A stretch of DNA of 64,000 bases from assembly GCA_026874595.1 (NCBI GenBank), contig CM049322.1, positions 51,735,386-51,799,385 of the forward strand, written 5' to 3'. A program made the translations under genes and the position numbers. Each line of letters begins with the position of its first letter. Positions within the stretch are counted from its first letter, which is position 1. Below, piece by piece: positions 24,894 to 38,204 of the stretch. The notes below the pieces were generated by a model. That model was not told the origin of the DNA, made no database searches, and saw nothing but the letters and a program-made list of their open reading frames with translations. The DNA comes from Sipunculus nudus (Eukaryota; Annelida; Sipuncula; Golfingiida; Sipunculidae).

Positions 24894-24936
24894 CACAGAC
24901 AGACAGAGAGTAAGAGAAAGACAGACAGACAGACAG
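24894..24936. repeat. (ACAG)n microsatellite beside the exon 7 donor
   Basis: Read on the minus strand this is (CTGT)n with a pyrimidine-rich continuation, starting about 15 bases after the GTAAGT donor of exon 7. Confidence 0.8.
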
Positions 24937-24951
24937 GTGACCTGTACTTAC

Positions 24952-25128
24952 CATACACATTAAGCATCTGTCTGGCCTCTGTGCCTGGTCCCACAGAGTT
25001 CCTGGGTTTACAGATGTAGTAGCCGTTATCACTGAGTTGAGCGTTTGTGATCGTCAGGTTGAAGTTGGTTCCTAGAACTGTGGCAGACCCTTCCTTCGTC
25101 CACTCTACCGATGTTGCAGCAGGCATAC
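24952..25128 (-). CDS. Coding exon 7: second part of Ig domain 5
   Basis: This 177-base phase 1-1 exon encodes MPAATSVEWTKEG with the core Trp, then FNLTITNAQLSDNGYYIC with the second cysteine, and a G-strand ending QMLNVY. SDNGYYIC matches the DxGxYxC motif. The acceptor (CCTAACAAG) has a weak pyrimidine tract. The donor GTAAGT is followed within about 15 bases by a (CTGT)n run in the intron. A 7.6-kb intron separates it from exon 8. Confidence 0.88.
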
Positions 25129-25726
25129 CTTGTTAGGAATAAAACAGTCAGTGTTAGCCTCATACACTAGTGCAGTACTACTACCATGTCTGGTATAACA
25201 TATCTTTGATAATAGTTGATGTCTCTGGCGAGTATTCATGTATAAATAAAAATAAAATCTTCATATTTAATAAAGTTTTAGGTCGTGCTTTAACGGTGTA
25301 AAATCTGTGTATAATCTGTGTACATGGAAAAGTATTCAAAGACAGATTATGAAGTTATCAACCTCTTCAAGGTTAACATTAGGAGCATCACAAAGGTCAT
25401 CTGGTACTTAATTACTGGTTAAATGTGGTTACTATCAAGTCAGGAGTGGTTACCTGGATATTTTTATTTTCCAATTTTTTCTTATTAACAGTAGCTTATT
25501 CTGCTGTGATAGAAGTCACTTCATTATAATAATTATCAGTATCTTATGCATGCTGGGTCAAAATAATTGGAATTCTAGGCAAAATTTTAGACACAGTAAA
25601 AGATAGAAGAGTATATTTCTTGTTCATTTCTGGCCTAGAATATTGGTGCATATAAAATAAACACTGATAAGATTACATTAACCATGTCACAGCTAGTGAA
25701 GGTGTAGTTGTCTGTAAATGTCTCAC
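25129..25726 (-). other. Intron 6
   Basis: This is 598 bases of AT-rich sequence between the two Ig5 exons. I see nothing specific in it. Confidence 0.6.
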
Positions 25727-25813
25727 CTGGATCAGGTAATGAGCATGTCAAGGTGACGGTCTCCCCGATCTGTATTGGTGCTGGTGGAACAATAACAGCC
25801 TGACCAGGTGCGT
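25727..25813 (-). CDS. Coding exon 6: first part of Ig domain 5
   Basis: This 87-base phase 1-1 exon translates as YAPGQAVIVPPAPIQIGE then TVTLTCSLPDP. It supplies the A and B strands with the first cysteine of Ig5. The acceptor is TTTTGTTACAG and the donor GTGAGA. It joins exon 7 in frame through a Gly codon, giving a C-to-W spacing of about 15 residues, normal for Ig domains. Confidence 0.86.
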
Positions 25814-25819
25814 CTGTAA

Positions 25820-26182
25820 CAAAATCATCAACATCATAAACATTATCATCATGACTGATTATATTATTACCATGACAACTATGATGATCATTTTACTGAT
25901 ATCATCACCAACATACCTGTAAATAATAAACATGACGATTATTTTGAATGGCATTATCAATATCATAGCAAATATTTATAAGCACTGCCATCATCATCAT
26001 CATAATCCTCATTTTTGTCCTTGTCATGATTGCCCCCATACTTATATCATCATCATCATCATCATCATACTCATACCATCATCACCACCATTATCATCAC
26101 CATACTCATCATCACTGCCATCATCATCATCATCATTTGCAACATCATTGATGCATCTCAACATCAATATCATCATCATTGG
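25820..26182. repeat. Degenerate (CAT)n filling intron 5
   Basis: Imperfect CAT/ATC triplets occupy nearly all of the 423-base intron 5, with the purest runs at 25990-26003 and 26046-26068. Histidine- or isoleucine-rich ORFs across it are artefacts. Confidence 0.85.
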
Positions 26183-26236
26183 CGCAAATATAGACATTTT
26201 ATAACCAGCATTTCAAAGTTTGTATGTTTTACTTAC

Positions 26237-26515
26237 AATGAACTATGATTTCCACTTGAGCTTCACCGCTCCGTTGTTGCACTGGGTCACCAGATGGCGT
26301 TAGTACATTATCTGCGACACACTTGTAGTTTCCTGCATTACTGCGTAAGACTTGGGAGAAACGAAGCTCTTTCTGGTCAGATACCTCGTTCTCTCCCTTG
26401 AGCCAGCGTACCTTGTTTTCGGTAGGATTAGCATCAACTATACAGAAAACACGGACCTCTGCCCCTTCATTAGCTGTGGTTGATGGACTCTGGTTTGTTG
26501 ACACTTTTGGGGGAT
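26237..26515 (-). CDS. Coding exon 5: Ig domain 4
   Basis: This 279-base phase 1-1 exon encodes a complete Ig domain. It begins YPPKVSTNQSPSTT, then EVRVFCIVDANPTENKVRWLKG with the first cysteine and core Trp, then VLRSNAGNYKCVADN with the second cysteine. The G-strand region QVEIIVH ends at donor GTAAGT. The acceptor is CTTTATACACAG. The NAGNYKC motif has Asn in place of the usual Asp. Confidence 0.9.
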
Positions 26516-26812
26516 CTGTGTATAAAGACAAAAGTGATCATATAACATTTAATATATATCTGAATTAATCATAAATTCAATATTAACAGACTCTAAACAT
26601 TTCAAACATTAATTAAATATATAAAACACTGAATGTTACTGACCTAATATCAACAAACTCTATGAACTGAATAACATTCATTAATTATAAATTAAAAGTA
26701 AATAAGCCCATATCAATAAACTCTGTTGGTTTTGACCAATCAGATCTAGGATTATATTCTGTCAAACAAGCAACTTTTCAATATATTACTGTATATTTTT
26801 GTCAAGACTTAC

Positions 26813-26929
26813 ACTGGACATCAAGGACGACATTTCCACTTTGAAGGCCGACTTCGTTACTGGCAGCACATCGGTATGTTCCTGCATCAGTGACTGCTAC
26901 ACTACTTATTGTATACACGGATTCCCCGC
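26813..26929 (-). CDS. Coding exon 4: second half of Ig domain 3
   Basis: This 117-base phase 1-1 exon encodes SGESVYTISSVAVTDAG followed by TYRCAASNEVG and a G-strand ending VVLDVQ. DAGTYRC is the classic Ig F-strand motif and completes the domain begun in exon 3. The acceptor is TTCTTTCCAG and the donor GTAAGT. Junction reading: the last base of exon 3 plus GC makes Ser, giving a continuous LKSGESVYTI strand. Confidence 0.9.
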
Positions 26930-28738
26930 CTGGAAAGAAGAAATCATTATTTAAATACAACAGATAATATTCACCACTCCTGCCAGTCATCAATGATTTT
27001 TAAAGCCCACGTGAACACTTGTTGCTGTATGTTATATATTATCACCCAAACAATAAGACTCAGATTCAGTTGACACGTACATCTGTGTTCATCAAATTAT
27101 ATTTCTGAACTAAGCAGGCGGCTGGGGCCACATGGGGAGTGATGCAGTTACTTATGGTAATTACTAGGCTTGCTTATGTAAACAAAGCCAACTATTATTA
27201 ATGTTAATTTTAATATACGTAACACTTGTGAGTATATGTATGAAAAACGTTTCTATTATAAATGCGTATTTTCATGAACTGGCACAATTTCACAGACATA
27301 CAGTGGCAGTGCAGTAACATAAGGCAATAGTGCTTTCTTTTAAAATAGAATTTAAGTGGTCATAACTTTGCCCAGAGTTCCCCTGGGTCAGTGAAATCTC
27401 ATTTATTCTGCTGTATTATTACATGTACCCATAGGTATTGCCATCCTGATGTTCTCAAGAGTTATACACAGGTAGGCCTACATCAAATTTTTCACCTATT
27501 TACACTTCAACTTGATTATGGTTACACAGGCATTCTTCATACCTGAGATTTGACATAACTCACATTTACCTGTTTATAATTTAACAAAAATTCCCTTCCC
27601 TGAGTTGACTTGATATCACATTTCTTTTTCGATTATAAGATTAAATGTAAAATAAAAATGTTTGCTTAAAGTGTGAGCTTGTCACAGTAGCATTTCTTCC
27701 ACTTATAATATATGGTAATAGTAATTGCAATGCCAGGTATAACTTATTCTTTAAATAACTGAATAAAGATTTATTATTGAAATTACTCAAATCAGCTATG
27801 GGAATACATGGGATACTTTAAAGTATGAGTAGTCAGAGTGATAGTTGAACAAATATGTGCAATTATATAATTATCCTTAAAGGTATAGGAGCCAGTCTAG
27901 CCATTGCACACTGACACAAGGATTCTAGCTTTGTTTCAAAACTGAATGCAGTATAATTAATGGTGGCACACAGCTAATCATACACTCAGTGGGTTGGCAC
28001 TAAGTTAATTACTGGTGGCCTGCACAGAGTACCCTTATACCTGGAAGCAAACAGCTATACGTCAAGTATTTGCCCCCATTGTGTATGACCTGTGCTGCCA
28101 CCACTCATCTACTCCCGAACTTCATTGATTTTCTCCAATTTCTAATTACATCTCAGGTAGCTGGTTGCATTTATTAACTCTACTCTTTGCTCTGTTGAAT
28201 GAAGTACCCACTACAGACCTCTGATCAATCCTCTCTAGGATCGTGATAGGTATCTTTGGCAGGTGTCAAGGAAATTACCATTCCCTTTATTTTGTATACC
28301 AGCTGAACAAATAGCTATAGGGATATGTTGTACAACAAATGGAATATTTTTGGCAATTTTACTTGAGACTTTTTCTTAAATTTCTTTAATTCCTTTTATG
28401 ATAAACTGCTATTGCAAAGCACTGGAATTAAACATAGGATCATGAAGTCAAAGTTCTCTGTGTGGCCAAAAGATTGGTGATAACAAAATGAAATACATGA
28501 ATCCTAGAAACTCTTAATGAGGTACCTTGTAATTGTTAAGTTTAGTGTGCGAAGTAGAATAACCCTTTGTATGGACAATACCCAAATCATCAATTTATAG
28601 TAGGGTAAATTTGAGATATAACAAAAATGATCTTTCTATTTTCATTTTTCCAGACCTGAACACTTCAGTTTCAGTTGTCACCAACAGATGTCCCTGGTGT
28701 AGAGTATGAGGTTTTATATACATCAGTGGTCTACTCAC
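26930..28738 (-). other. Intron 3 (1.8 kb)
   Basis: This intron separates the two Ig3 exons. It is AT-rich, with no recognised repeat or motif cluster. Confidence 0.55.
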
Positions 28739-28870
28739 TTTTTAACTCTGAGCCTTTTCTCCATTGGAAGGTCGGTGATGGATTGCCATTGGCTGAGCAG
28801 GAAAACGTTGCCATGGTGTTCTCTATCCTTTTGTAAGGACTCACAGTGTTAATGGTCACACGAGGGGCAT
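28739..28870 (-). CDS. Coding exon 3: first half of Ig domain 3
   Basis: This 132-base phase 1-1 exon is too short and too poor in start codons to stand out as an ORF, but it translates cleanly as YAPRVTINTVSPYKRIENT and then MATFSCSANGNPSPTFQWRK. It carries the first cysteine, the NGNPSP turn and the core Trp of a standard Ig domain. The acceptor is TATATTTCAG and the donor GTGAGT. It joins exon 4, which supplies the second cysteine. The pattern of one Ig domain split between two exons recurs in Ig5 and Ig6. Confidence 0.88.
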
Positions 28871-30544
28871 CTGAAATATATTATAAAGATGGATAAATTA
28901 AACAAAAGTACATTAAAATAAACTTCCATTAAAGCAGGCAAATTTAAAGGAATTGGATTACACATGATAGACACATTATAAATATGAGACACTGCATACC
29001 ATACGTTTTTCATCAGAATCTAATATACCACACACATGCAATAAATATTTGTAATGGCTGGAGAACTCTTTGCTTCTGCTGCTGTGAAAGAGCTTATAAT
29101 TATGTGACATTAACAAGAGCCCACCTACATTCATGTGCCAGATATTTTTTTTTTTATTTATTTCAAACTGACGTTAATAACAATTTGTAAAATATATGCT
29201 GCAAAACAATAAAGAAACTTGTCGTACACTTGTAACATGGGGAAAACAGCTTACATCAGTCAGTTACGAAGAGGAACCTGGGTTTCCTTGCACCTGATTG
29301 GTCAGTTGTTTTACAGCTTAACCTGTATATACTTGCTCTTATGGCAAGTCAGCAGATACAATAACATGTGCACGGTCACTCAATGCTATGACTAATTAGA
29401 AGACATTTCTTCTGTTGTTTTATTTAACTGTTCCATTCAAAGAAATCAAAAAATTTTTACTTTTCTAAATTTAAAACCCAGAGAAATGATAACTTTTCTT
29501 TTACCTTATCAAATTTTCCATATTTGTCTCAATTTCTTTAGGGCCTCAGATAAAATATCCTGCTCTGAGGAATATATGAAAGATCAAATGCTTCGAGGAA
29601 GTCCCCCTCTACTGTTGTTTCTATATCCAGATACATAACTTTACATGCACACGCTGGGTAAACAGGTGTATGTGTCATCCATGAAATCAAACGTGTGAGA
29701 ATATTCCCATAATGCACCTGGCATTCCAAAACTTGCCACTAACAGTCAGTCAGGGGTGTGTCAATGTTAGCATAGTCCTGGCTTTGCCCACACCTTGCAT
29801 GGTATGTGTATAAATTTGGCAGTTACCTTACGGGCGACAAAGAAATGTTTTTCATGCAAATAGGCTATTTATGGCAGCATTTTGCTTTCCGTGACTGGCC
29901 ACATATTTTCACCAGGCTTGCCTGAGTATTAACTACATCTGATCATAACATATCAGTGTACTATTGGTTTATAATAGGTGTTGAAATACTTGCAAACATT
30001 ACTCATTACAAGCTCCAGGTGGGAGTTCCAAACATTACGCTAGTGCTGTTACAAGCTATGACTTCAGAAAGCAATATTACATTGATTATATGTAAATCCT
30101 CTGACTGGAATGAAGGGAGGGGATGTCTATCAGAAGCAAAACCCTGGATGGTCCAGACCACCCCTTTCCCCCTTTTCAGATGCTGCAACTTTTTTTAAGG
30201 GTTTCAGACCAATAAATGCATTCTGGACCCCGCCCCCTTTTCAGACATGGGGACATATTTATAGGTTTGTTAATTAGTCCTCCCGGTTTGGACCCCTCCT
30301 TTTCCTAAATACTAGATATTCCCCTGTCTATATAGGGGTTTATAAGCTACCTGCTATATCAATACTTGGTTCCAAATATTTTTGGGTCTTATGTATATTT
30401 TTTACATTATCTCCATGACCTTTATTTGAACCTAAATTTGACCTCTGAAGTGACCTTGATTTGAATGTATATCCAGTTTGCCTTGTGGAAATTAATACAA
30501 AATCATACCTTATAAAACAATGTATTACTATAATGTAGACTTAC
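28871..30544 (-). other. Intron 2 (1.7 kb)
   Basis: It contains the diverged GGATCC-type repeat copy C near its 5' end (30112-30332) and an octamer-like ATGCAAAT near 29857. Otherwise I see nothing specific. Confidence 0.55.
30112..30332 (-). mobile_element. GGATCC-ended short repeat, copy C (diverged)
   Basis: The stretch shares TTTTTTTAAGGGTTTCAGAC, the TTAGTCCTCCCGGTTTGGAC block and the end CCTTTTCCTAAATACTAG with copy B at 47144-47360. The left end is decayed. It lies in intron 2. Confidence 0.5.
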
Positions 30545-30859
30545 ATTTGACGTTTATCGTTTTGGTGGAATTCTTCTCCCATTCACTATCGTCTTTCAGT
30601 TTGTGTACCCGGGCTCCGCATTTGACCTCCGCGTTATTGTCCTCCATCTGCAGCTGACGAACATACAGACTCCTGGTGACACCAAACTTGACACTAGGGG
30701 GCGTTGTTGTCCCTGTGGGCTGGAGAACGTTGTTGTGGTACCATGACATCTCTGGGGTCGGATTCCCTCCTTCAGACTCGCATGAGAAGTTAATGTAGTC
30801 CCCTTCCTTTAGGTTCGACTCTGATTCGTTCAGACTAATACTAGGCTGACCTGGTGGAA
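30545..30859 (-). CDS. Coding exon 2: Ig domain 2 (C2/CD80-like)
   Basis: This 315-base phase 1-1 exon encodes a whole Ig domain. It begins VPPGQPSISL, the proline-rich linker typical after Ig1 in Kirre/nephrin-like proteins. The first cysteine is in YINFSCESEGGNPTPEMSW, with the core Trp following, and the second is in NNAEVKCGA. The DxGxYxC motif of standard Ig domains is replaced by EDNNAEVKC, as expected for a CD80-like C2 domain. Acceptor TTTCTTTACAG and donor GTAAGT are both clear. The spliced first codon is Val. Confidence 0.9.
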
Positions 30860-33800
30860 CTGTAAAGAAAAGATAAATTAATGAAACAAGATAAAAATGT
30901 CCCAAGAATACAAAGATTTGCTCTGCAGACTGAAACTGTTCATGAATTCACAAATAGTTTGTGATTCTTATGTAAAGGCATCAATGTAGAATGAAAAAAA
31001 AAGTATTGTGAAACACTCGTGAGTAATGGTAGGACTGTAATGGAATATCTGAACTCTCATAACACTGATGGAATGACAACAAAATAATTTTTTTCCTTTT
31101 AATCTTATTTAAATTTTTCATGAGGATGTAATGGACTTATATTCTAGAAGACTAAAATGCTTGCTTGATTACACAGAACTTTCCCCATAAAACTGCAAGG
31201 TATTTGTAATTCAATGGCAATTTACTCGAAGTAAATAAACTATTAGGAAATATGTTGGATTATGCAAATACATTGTGATAAATTCTTGGAAAACTTCAAA
31301 AACTGATCAGATTTTTCTTCTCTGAGTGTAATCTAAGGTCACATGACCAACTTATCAGATAAACTTTGCATTTAATGAAATTTAAGGCTGGGGTATTATA
31401 CTTCTGTAATGGAGCTGAAATTATGGAAATCTGATAGATTTATATTACGATGCAGCGAGGCCACAAAGGTGAAGGACCTTCACATTATACTGAGTGAATA
31501 ACAATACAAGTAATTAACCTCCCCACCTGGCTCAGGTAACAGATGGCGAGGGGGAAATCTAATCTCGTTACGAGCGAACAGTCACCTGGTCCGTTAAACA
31601 CATGGGAAACTCAAAGTACCTATTCACTGTTACATTGTTACGTAAGCTAACGCATTATGTCTCCGAAATTAATATTCAGGACCAATAAAATGGGATTAAG
31701 CCAGATCTAGCATGTTCAATACCCAGATCTGATACCAGAATGGAAATTTGTTTACCCTGGCCAGGTGTAAGAAAGGCTCAGTGGGGTATTCCCCAGTAGT
31801 CTTGTTTAACAAAAGCTGAAGAGGAAATTGAGTTATACAGGGAAAGTCACTGAGAAATGGGTTTATTCGGATGTTAATTTTCATTCACTCTTCAAAGCTC
31901 CAGGATGAAAAGCCCGAAAATTGATTTGTAAATAGAATAAAAGGTCCCCTGGTCACCTGTGGTTTAAGATTAACTTTTTCTCTGACTTGATAATTATCCC
32001 GTCACCTGCAGGTTGTAATCAAAGTTTTAGTTAACTTTATGGTAATTTCTCTTCAATTTATGGTAATTATATTGTCCTCACGGTGCTTTGTCTGAAACTG
32101 ACTGCTGCAAACTCTTTTAATGTTACTTTTTCTCTTAGCCTACATTTAAATTTTGATAACTTTGAAATCAGTATTGTCAAATTCACACTTATAAAAATGA
32201 AAAGTTAGTATTTGGAAGCCAGGAATTATGAAAGTTTTGCAATTTAATCTAATACAAATTTTTACACTCCCACCCACAAAAAGTTGCTAGAACATTATTT
32301 GTTACATCATAATCTAGACATCCTTTTATCTTCACAAAAGTACAAAGAAACTTCCAAAATAAGATATAATTTCTACAAGAGGATTACATTTCATAAAATA
32401 TTGGAGGCCATTAGGCTGTATTATAATATGCACAACAACAAATTTACAACAAATTTATGTAAATTTCACTTAGAAGCAACTTGACTAACTCCTCAAATTT
32501 GATCATATAATACAATCACTGCATGTTTACTGCCATCCAACATTCTCCATATATTTGACAAATTATCCCTTTTTTTAATAAACCCTCAATTCTGCAAGAC
32601 AGTTTTGAAAGTCAATCTGTGCATAATATAATTCTGAATCTCAAGGTCTCTCTTTGTCAACATAACAATAAATCTGTCACTGTGTAATTCCATGTCTTTC
32701 ATCACTATATAAACTGGCACACCACACAAATTTCTGAATGATTTCCAACTGTGCCCCCCAATCCTGAAGTCTATGAACCGAAATTGAGTGTGTATAATTG
32801 CATTGTAACCGCCTTGTATAATTATCACAGCATGCTTGATTAAACACAAGCACCCCTATTAGAGGACACATCAGGTCGGGGTCCCTGGGGTGTAAATGGT
32901 ACCCTGCTGCTCGGAGAGTGTGTCCTGCTCTGCTATTCTGCTCGGAGAATGTCTCTCACCTGGCTATTCTCCTAAAATAATAACCTTAATAAGCATTTTA
33001 AAGCTTTACATTACATTTGCCCTTACAATCTTTTAATTACATTCTTTTAATTACATAACAATTCTTGTGATTGATGATAGTTACAGGAGGGAGGATTTAT
33101 ACTTCAGTTTCATGAATTCTGAGCTTCAATATTATGGCATTAGAAATACTGTGGAAGGCCTTAAATTTCTGGATTAAAGTCATCAAGAAATTAATTCCTG
33201 CAGACTCTCTTTAGACCTATATATATATTACATCAATACATAATTCCACACACATTACTCAGACTGGTGGAGTCCATGGGCAGACGACATAATCATGACT
33301 ACAGAAAGGGAGACATCATTATTCTAATTCTCATTAAGTTGCTGATCCCTTTAGGGCTGGGTCATAATCCCTCATTAGTATTCAACCACCTGTAGTGTCC
33401 AGGGAGAATTCATTATCAATATTTCCATTGTACCCTGCTGCAACCTCTGTGCCTTGGGACCAAGACAATAAATGGAGTGAGGTTGTTGTATAGACATTGG
33501 GACACAGGCAAAACTATATTGATTCAAAAACTGATACCTTCAAATAACTTAGGGCTAGACAACCTTTAGGGATCACAACACTATTTTTTAAAGGTTATCT
33601 GTATTTCTTGGAGGCAGGCCTAATAACTGCTCAAAATGTTAATTTTTAAAAATGTGATTTTTATTTTGTTCACAGGAGGTTGGAAACTGAAACAGATCTA
33701 TTTCAAACAAAATAACCTTTTCAATAAAAAAAATCTTTCTTTCAAATTGCTGTATTTTACTTGGCTCAACACAAATCATTTGGAAAGATATATCAACTAG

Positions 33801-34088
33801 CATATATTATGTTAATCAGTATGCCAGTGTAGAAGGATTAACAAATAGGTCCCACAGTTGTTCATACCAGTATGGACTATAACTTACCCATGTTCCAGGG
33901 CCTACTGGTGGCTGTTTTAATGTGAAATCAAAGAGAAATTTGACCTGACCTGGTGGTATCCTTAGTGATTTATTATCACTCTCAAAAATTTATGACTTGA
34001 ATTAAATTTATACTGGAAGTAGATGAGGGCACCATAAACACTGCTGTTACGTACGTACCTTGTACATCAGTGACAAGGTGGTTGTCAA

Positions 34089-34235
34089 CTCCGCCAGGAA
34101 GGTCATGTTTTCACTTGTGTCTGCCTGTTTGTTTGTTTGTTATATATATTTATCTGTTTTTGGCATAAATATGATAAAATTTAAGGACACTTCATGGATC
34201 AAGATCTGAGACACTGGGCAGGGGAGGGCCCCTTA
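34089..34235 (+). repeat. GGAGGTTATG-type interspersed repeat, copy 1
   Basis: It begins CCGCCAGGAAGGTCATGTTT and runs through a CTGCCTGTTTGTTTGTTTG tract to CACTGGGCAGGGGAGGGCCC. The layout equals the better copy at 46971-47135. Such repeats are common in animal genomes; the class is unsettled. Confidence 0.5.
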
Positions 34236-36614
34236 AAATGATCTAGATTAATAATATTTTATGAATTACAAATATCATTATAAAATCTAATTATGAAAAT
34301 TAAACAACTGATGTTAAAAAATAATACTTGCAACTACAATTATAAAACACTTAAAGTCCATGGGAAAACCTTGTTACGTTTATTCACAGAGCCTGTGAAA
34401 ATGCAAGCACTTAAATGTGAGACAGCATGAGCTTATGTTCAGTAAATAACTCTTCTTTCCACAAATCAGCCAGCCTTTGATTGTTTAAGTACCGTCCACC
34501 TTTTTGACGGTTTTGTGTGTCGTGAAATGACAGGATGGATGGATTTTTAAGAGCAATGCTGGTGTGACCATAAAGCCTTGTATTGGTTACCACCGGTAAC
34601 CTAGCATTCGTTAAAACACCAGGAACTGCTGTTTTTTAGTTTGAAGTCATCCTCTTGATAAATTTCCCATGATTCAACTGAAAACACAGCAGTGAAACAA
34701 ACAGAACATGCTCCAAGTGTAGACTTCTGTTTCATTGTTTCAAGAGCTGCTGTGCAGTTACCATGCTGTGGCAAACGCTTTATATATCATATGTCTTTGA
34801 TTGACATGCAGATTCGCAAACTCTGCCTAATTCTTTATATCTGCAAATACTTCCCAGTATCACGGGCTATTAATAAGTGAAGTAACGTCAGCTATTAAAT
34901 GATCTGGTTTGTAGGAACCGTGGGCTTTACACCTTCTTCCCAGCGCTACTAACCGTTAACCACGCATTCGCAATAAGTTTATCTCCTGCATAGCATGTGG
35001 GTACACACACACCTTCCTAAAGCTGTAGATAATCTCTACGTTACCGATGTTGCAACTTGAATCCACACGATTGCAGAGTTAAGTTATATATTTATAGTAC
35101 ACCCGATAACCAGGCTACAGAGGACGTACACTTAACACTTTGATGTTAAGCTGGCTCAGGTGTTAAGGGTTTGTGTGTTTGCTCCGTAAAAGTTAAGTGT
35201 AACTCCAGGTGTAATATAAAACATCCATACCACATCACATTGTAGAACCCCTGCTTTATCATTGAATGTGTAAACTATCTGACCCTCAGTAAGTCCAGTT
35301 TAAACTTATTAGAAATTAACTGTTAGATGACTTGCCAAAAACTGCCAATCTAAAGCAACTTAAAATTTCATCTCCTTGCTTAACTATTGCTCATATTAAC
35401 CTGTTAATGCTAACGTAAACACTTTTGTTAAAACCATAAATACATCAGAGAACATCAACTTATGGCTGATTATTACCTTGACAGCACAAAGTTATTTCCA
35501 CTGCCAGTTAAGTTCCAAATAATCATACAATATCATGTTTCTGTTATTTCTTAAATGGCAAGACATTATGATTTCAGGATTCTCAAAAAAAGTACAAAAA
35601 ATTTGATAACTGAATACATTGATCAACAAGTTTCTTATATTTCTAAAAATATATTATCTCACAAATGGAGGGATGTTATGTTTTTCCTCAATGTCTGTCT
35701 GTCTGTTTTTTTTGTTTGTTTGTTTGTCTGTTGGTTTATTTGTCTGCTTTACTGTTTGCAGGTTCACTAAAAAAACACTCTTAAGTGTCACATAGAACCC
35801 CCCATATGGCTATATATAGATTCTCTCAGGTCAAACATATTGCATATCTCTATATTTCAGATCTTAAGATCTCCTTTAGCCTGAACCAAACCCTCTCTGC
35901 AGGAACTGTAGAAAATTTGGAAAAGGTACAATGATACAGCCGAGCAAAAAAATGCCTGTAATCTAAATGTAAAAAGTGTCAGAATTTGTCCATAATCTAA
36001 ATTAAATGTAAACAGAAAACGGACATGTAACCATTTCAATTATAATATGTGTTTGTGTCTTCTTGGATTGCCTGGTCAGTTAGAACTTATCAGTGTAAGC
36101 TACTGATTACAGCCACATTAGCTTGGGCCTGTGACTGTTTTACTGTCTCCATGTAAAATTTACTGCTGGTCATGATGACATTGAGCACCTGTGAAATTTA
36201 TGGTGTCCACTCACTGACCATGTGGTAAGTGACCACCTTGAAATCTGAGGAGCTTGTTTCCATAGTGACCAAACCACTTAAACAGGTGGGTCCTTCAACA
36301 GCCCCAGTAACAAAGGTCGTGCAAGGTCATGTCTTTCTCAAAGTTGTTATCAGCTTTGCCAGTTATAGTTAAAAAATAATGAAGACAATCCTTGTGTAAT
36401 TCTTGATAATTAAAACTTAAAATGACCAATAATACAAAATTGATTTTTTTTTTTGCTGGAACTATTAACTGCCTTCCGGTTTAACAAACAATGACCAGTA
36501 AATATTATGACAGTCATGCATAGGCCATTCTGATTTCAGAATTCTCATATAAAAATTCTCATGTAAAAACAAAGCTGGAAAATTACAAAACCTTTTTAAA
36601 TTGTGACAAAACTT

Positions 36615-36765
36615 TACCATTCCAAGGAGGTTTATGTTTTAACCTGTTTTTGTTTAATTGTTGGTTTATCTGTTATTACAATTACTCAAAACTTCCGATC
36701 CAATTTCCATTAATCTTTGTTGAGAGGTTGAATATAGGCCATCACTAAGGGACCAATCATTAAAT
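36615..36765 (+). repeat. GGAGGTTATG-type interspersed repeat, copy 2
   Basis: CCAAGGAGGTTTATGTTTTA is followed by a GTTTAATTGTTGG tract and AAAACTTCCGATCCAATTTC, the same order of blocks as the other copies. The 3' part is diverged. Confidence 0.5.
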
Positions 36766-37259
36766 ATATTTTTAAAACCACCAGCTGTGTCCTACATTTA
36801 ATAACATTGATGATTACAATGATTACCAAAAGATTCAGCAAATTGAGTCATTTGGTGCATTCAAGTATGAATGGTCATTGTCCTCAAACAAAATGAGAAA
36901 AATGTAACAAATGCACAGCACTGGTAGTAGGACATTATTACATCTGTATCATTCTGGATGGTATTGTTACCACAGACTGTATGTCATTCATTATGATATT
37001 GTTACTGGTATTTCTTTGTGATGAGGAGTGTCAGTTACTATAAAAATAAACAAAGCAATGGTACAGTACTCAGCATTAAGGCTCTCCCTGTACTGTACCC
37101 CTAGTGTGGTGTTCTCAATAAATAAACACCCCTGTCACTTGAGACCACTCTTATGTCATACTCCAGTACAACAAATGTCATATATCACAATGCCAGTAAA
37201 AAAATATGGCAGTAATGGATACGAATCTATTATATTGCCCCGTGCCCTTTTCCCATGCT

Positions 37260-37600
37260 AATAAAACGTTGCGTTACATGTCATGCGGAAATCCATATGT
37301 ATTTCCCAGCGAAGGAGCTGTCAAACTCATCATGATATGGTGAAGGCTTCGTCTGGCTGGCTGTGTATATTTGTACAGGTAATGCACAATATGGCCGATC
37401 ACATGGTTTGTTAGACAGGTAGATCTTTCGTGACACGTTCGTAAACCACCATTACATACACATGTGATGATATGCTCTGTGCGTTACCCGTGACTATGTC
37501 TCCACCTCACGCTTGTGTCGGTTATGCTACAGCATATAATTATCATTCACATCGACAACAAATCTCTTGCGATCACACGCTAATATCCCAAATACTGTTG
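37260..37600. other. GC- and CpG-richer island in intron 1
   Basis: About 340 bases are more GC- and CpG-rich than the surrounding intron. No open frame with splice signals was seen. It is a candidate conserved noncoding element, by composition only. Confidence 0.25.
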
Positions 37601-38204
37601 GTCAAGTGCAAAATAATATTGATTTTACCACAATAACACCTGACTGACCACTGGTCAGTGGTATTGACTGACTGATGTTTCCTGACATATTTAACAGTAA
37701 AATTCCATAATTCTTCTGGGTATTTTTGGTTAATTATAAAATGTATCAATCACAATATGAGTTTCTAACAAATAAATTGTATTCATAGTAGTGATGGACC
37801 AATAATTGATTATCCTAGGCTTCAGAATGAGGAAATTAATGTATGCTTTCATTAAATTCATACAATTGCAAGCAAGCACTCTCTATACAATGAAAGTCTG
37901 TGTGCATGTAATTAATGATAACATCATACCTAAGGTAAATGCATATACATACATGCTGCAGAATTATTACTTATATTAGCAAACATGTAGACTAATTGGT
38001 ATGTTTAGACAATGTACAGATCTGCATAAGGTCATATTTCGTACTCTTACAGAACCAAAAACTAATTAATGACGTGTAGAGGTCAACCATTTCTACTGAT
38101 GATCAGTCATGAAATCACGACCAATTCCCAAAACCAGCCAATAGAAAATAAGAACAGTCTGGTCCCCATTCTTCCATTCCTCACAAGTTATTGGATGGTT
38201 GAGC

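Larger units (their letters stand above)
17311..24951 (-). other. Intron 7 (7.6 kb)
   Basis: This intron separates the Ig5 and Ig6 exons. From its 5' end it holds a (CTGT)n run, a 28-bp minisatellite (24343-24773), AT-rich DNA, GC-richer islands near 22010-22380 and 21110-21370, CTCF-like motifs at 18226, 18285 and 19661, a MITE (18825-19161), a 90-bp duplication and a GGATCC-ended repeat (17641-17840). No further phase-1 Ig exon was recognised, but a hidden symmetric exon cannot be excluded. Confidence 0.6.

Noticed and set aside
25932-26248. Histidine- and isoleucine-rich frames
   Set aside because: Translations of the (CAT)n microsatellite in intron 5.
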